Source: Methyloceanibacter sp. (GTDB taxonomy: Bacteria; Pseudomonadota; Alphaproteobacteria; Rhizobiales; Methyloligellaceae). From it: a stretch of 14,658 nucleotides of DNA. Of this stretch, positions 12,864 through 14,658 are shown in pieces (positions within the stretch are counted from its first letter, which is position 1; every line of letters starts with the position of its first letter). The notes under the pieces were generated by a model. That model did not search any database. It was not told the DNA's origin and was given only the letters and a program-made list of their open reading frames with translations. The position numbers were made by a program, and so were the translations under genes. The stretch lies in the NCBI GenBank assembly GCA_022865725.1, contig JALHTP010000357.1, forward strand, positions 1-14,658, read 5' to 3'.

Positions 12864-14025
12864 CTTCGTCCCCCCTGCTCAGGCTCTGAAAATCTGCCAG
12901 AACTTTGCAAATTCGCTCCTCGACCAGGCGCTTCGCCCGCAAAATGGTGCTACTGCGGGCCCACACAGTGCATATCGGACGGTTTTTGTCGATCCACTCC
13001 GAAGGCTTAGGTCGGTCGGCTGACCAGTCGGGCCAGACCATGCCGGGAGGCACGGTGATTCCGGTCTCGGCATAGACGATCGCCGAAGCCATGGCATCCT
13101 CGAATTTCAACCCCCTTGGTGGCAGCCTGCCCTCGCGCACCGCCGCCAGATGGAGGCGCATGAGGGGAGGCTCGCCGCAGTCGAAGATGTCGAGCGTGGC
13201 GCCGGGGCGCGGGTTGATCTCGAGCAGCAGCGCCTCGCCGCCATTCACCATGAAATCGGCCGAGGCGAGCCCCGCGATCTCGAAGGATCGGGCGATACGA
13301 ATCACCGCTAAGGCCATCTGCCGCGCCACCGCTTGTGGCAAAGCCGCGGGGCGCACCGCGCCGCCATAGCGCCACGGGCTTCGCGGCGAGGGCGCCGTCC
13401 ATTGCTCGCTGAAGCCGAGCACGCGGGCGTCGCTGCCATTGGCGACGAACAGCGCCGATATCGCGCGGCCCGCGACGCGCTCCTGGTAATAGACATTGCG
13501 CGCCGCCCGCTTGAGCGTGCAGGGCACGATATGGCTGCCGCCGGCGCCTCCGATTCTCTTGACGAGCCAGCCTGCGCCCTTGGCGGGGCGTTCGCTTGCC
13601 GTCGCGGGATGCGGAACACCAAGGCGATCGAGCTCGGCGAAGAAGCTCTCCGGCGCTTTGAGGCGCGCGACCTTGGCGGCGTCGTTGCCGAGCAGCGGCC
13701 AGCTTTTCGCGATCAGCGTCAAAAGCTCGGGCCGATCCTCGAAGCCCGAGCCATAGACGAGGGCGAGAATGGGGGAGGGGGCGCGTTCCGCCAGCGTCCG
13801 AAGCGCGCGGAAGAGGCTTGGCGCGCGCATTCCATGACTGATGTCGCCGTCAAGCTTGCGGCAGGCAAAGGCCATGTCTTGTGTGTCGGCGTCGGCGAAG
13901 AAATCGGCGACGAGCGGGGTGAAGCCGGCACGGAGCGCCGAACGTGCGAGCGCCCGTCCCGAGACGCTCGCGATCAGGAGCGAGCCGCGCTCAGCCTGCG
14001 AGCTTCTGGGCAAGGGCGTAAGCAT
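12769..14025 (-). CDS. ATP-grasp protein (COG2232-type carboligase-like), possible C-terminal frameshift
   Basis: The 418-residue reading has an N-terminal Rossmann-like LLIASVSGRALARSALRAGFTPLVADFF (16-43), YGSGFEDRP (91-99), GNDAAKVARLKAP, a glycine-rich ATP loop WLVKRIGGAGGSHI (153-166) and LLLEINPRPGATLDIFD (266-282) with the metal-binding Glu/Asn. It is an ATP-grasp carboxylate-amine ligase type, as found in bacterial H4MPT islands and in methanogens; the substrate is unknown. Joining tyrosine or glutamate units of the methanofuran analogue, as MfnD does in archaea, is plausible. ATG 14025 lies 35 bases inside the mtdB end. After about residue 383 the sequence turns into a basic, low-complexity tail that runs 95 bases into mch. 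One more G in the six-G run (12870-12875) would end the protein at 388 residues with a TGA overlapping the mch GTG. Confidence 0.8.
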   Translation of the reverse strand: MLTPLPRSSQAERGSLLIASVSGRALARSALRAGFTPLVADFFADADTQDMAFACRKLDGDISHGMRAPSLFRALRTLAERAPSPILALVYGSGFEDRPELLTLIAKSWPLLGNDAAKVARLKAPESFFAELDRLGVPHPATASERPAKGAGWLVKRIGGAGGSHIVPCTLKRAARNVYYQERVAGRAISALFVANGSDARVLGFSEQWTAPSPRSPWRYGGAVRPAALPQAVARQMALAVIRIARSFEIAGLASADFMVNGGEALLLEINPRPGATLDIFDCGEPPLMRLHLAAVREGRLPPRGLKFEDAMASAIVYAETGITVPPGMVWPDWSADRPKPSEWIDKNRPICTVWARSSTILRAKRLVEERICKVLADFQSLSRGDEGEQKRRNRRGAPKGMAERQLQGGTGRQSSHR

Positions 14026-14658
14026 CCCGGAAATCGAGATAGAGCGGCTTGTCGGAGTCGATCATCTGCTTGAACAGCCCGGCTTCGGTCCGATATTTGA
14101 TGTTGCCGACTGCGAGCGCGCCGATGCCGACAGCGTCGGTTCCCGGGATCGGCTTGGCGTCGTCGTTCACGCCCACGCCCCCGACGCCTGACGGCGGCAC
14201 CGCGTTCACGTCGGTTGCGACGCGCAGGCGCTTGGCTTGTTTCAGCTGGTCGAGCGTGACCAGCCTTTTCCCGGCGGGACCCGCGGCGAAGATGATGTCG
14301 GCCTCGCGCGCGATCTCGGTCTTCTGCTCCTCGGTGCTGCCGTCGGCGTAACTGACATCGACGCCGAAACGCGCCCTGGCCTCGTCGGCGAGCTTGCGCA
14401 CGCGTTCCGGCCCGTCATAGCCGATCAGGATCGACGAGGCCCCGTCCATGGCGGCGATCACCGCCGAGGCGAAGGCGACCACGCCGGTGCCGCCGAACAC
14501 CGCGACGCGCTTGCCCTTGAGCCCCGTCGAGAATTTCTCTGCGAGCGCTTTCTTGGCCAAGGCGACCATGGCGGCGGCCGTGGTGAACGACCCCGCGGGA
14601 TCGGCGAACACCGAGATCTCGAAGGGCGGCACCATCGCCCTCTTGGCGCGGTCCATCA
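13991..14658 (-). CDS. mtdB: NAD(P)-dependent methylene-H4MPT dehydrogenase, 5' end outside window
   Basis: MtdB oxidises methylene-H4MPT to methenyl-H4MPT with NAD+ or NADP+ in the cytosol. The frame runs off the right edge. About 221 residues are visible, against about 297 in the Methylorubrum enzyme as I recall it, so roughly the first quarter is missing. The ATG at 14654-14656 matches an internal position of MtdB (MLDRAKKAFVPPF in the relative) and should not be taken as the start. Visible landmarks are SVFADPAGSFTTAAAMVA, the dinucleotide-binding GKRVAVFGGTGVVAFASAVIAA, ADIIFAAGPAGK, ATDVNAVPPSGVGGVGV, GIGALAVGNIKYRTEAG and the terminal LYLDFRDAYALAQKLAG. MtdA-type enzymes are ruled out by these H4MPT-type motifs. 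Its end overlaps the next gene's start by 35 bases, so it heads the overlapping series through the CitG-like gene. Confidence 0.95.
   Translation of the reverse strand, partial: MDRAKRAMVPPFEISVFADPAGSFTTAAAMVALAKKALAEKFSTGLKGKRVAVFGGTGVVAFASAVIAAMDGASSILIGYDGPERVRKLADEARARFGVDVSYADGSTEEQKTEIAREADIIFAAGPAGKRLVTLDQLKQAKRLRVATDVNAVPPSGVGGVGVNDDAKPIPGTDAVGIGALAVGNIKYRTEAGLFKQMIDSDKPLYLDFRDAYALAQKLAG

Noticed and set aside
14654..14656. ATG near the right edge as the mtdB start
   Set aside because: The following residues match an internal part of known MtdB, about a quarter of the way in. The frame is simply cut by the window edge.

Overview
The window looks like chromosomal DNA of a GC-rich, C1-metabolising alphaproteobacterium, most likely a Hyphomicrobiales methylotroph. 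Three things suggest this: a dense set of genes for the tetrahydromethanopterin (H4MPT)/methanofuran C1 pathway in its bacterial arrangement, GC-rich palindromic dispersed repeats of a kind common in that order, and a near-consensus alphaproteobacterial EcfG general-stress promoter. The genus cannot be fixed from this sequence.

Layout. 1-4588 (+): the end of an unknown gene, then mfnB, a folB-type aldolase and mfnE almost head to tail, then a dihydropteroate-synthase-like gene, a palindromic repeat island, and a DUF447 flavin-reductase-like gene. 4641-7303 holds genes with no evident C1 role: a SAM methyltransferase, a small periplasmic cytochrome c, a small exported protein (- strand), and a likely stress pair (YidB-like and GlsB/YeaQ-like) behind the EcfG-type promoter. 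At 7349-9239 an mfnF-like ASKHA-fold gene (-) and a HisA-like TIM-barrel gene (+) diverge. 9351-14658 (-) reads from the right edge: mtdB (5' cut off), a COG2232-type ATP-grasp gene, mch, a RimK-like ATP-grasp gene and a CitG-like gene, all overlapping or nearly so, then fae behind its own 205-base leader with stacked palindromes.

How they work together. Fae condenses formaldehyde with H4MPT, MtdB oxidises methylene-H4MPT and Mch interconverts methenyl- and formyl-H4MPT. The formyltransferase/hydrolase complex (Fhc), which passes the formyl group through a methanofuran-type cofactor to formate, is not in the window. MfnB, MfnE and the MfnF homologue build the furan part of that cofactor. The aldolase and the DHPS-like protein fit pterin-cofactor synthesis. 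The DUF447, HisA-like, CitG-like and two ATP-grasp proteins recur in such islands without settled reactions and are the best candidates for missing cofactor-synthesis steps.

Main oddities: the COG2232 gene overruns mch by 95 bases, which a single extra G in a six-G run would turn into a GTGA stop/start overlap; the CitG-like gene seems to start at TTG inside the upstream stop; and repeat sequence supplies the last codons and stop of the DHPS-like gene. I found no tRNA, rRNA, CRISPR array, transposase or phage gene, and no gene-free stretch above about 205 bases.
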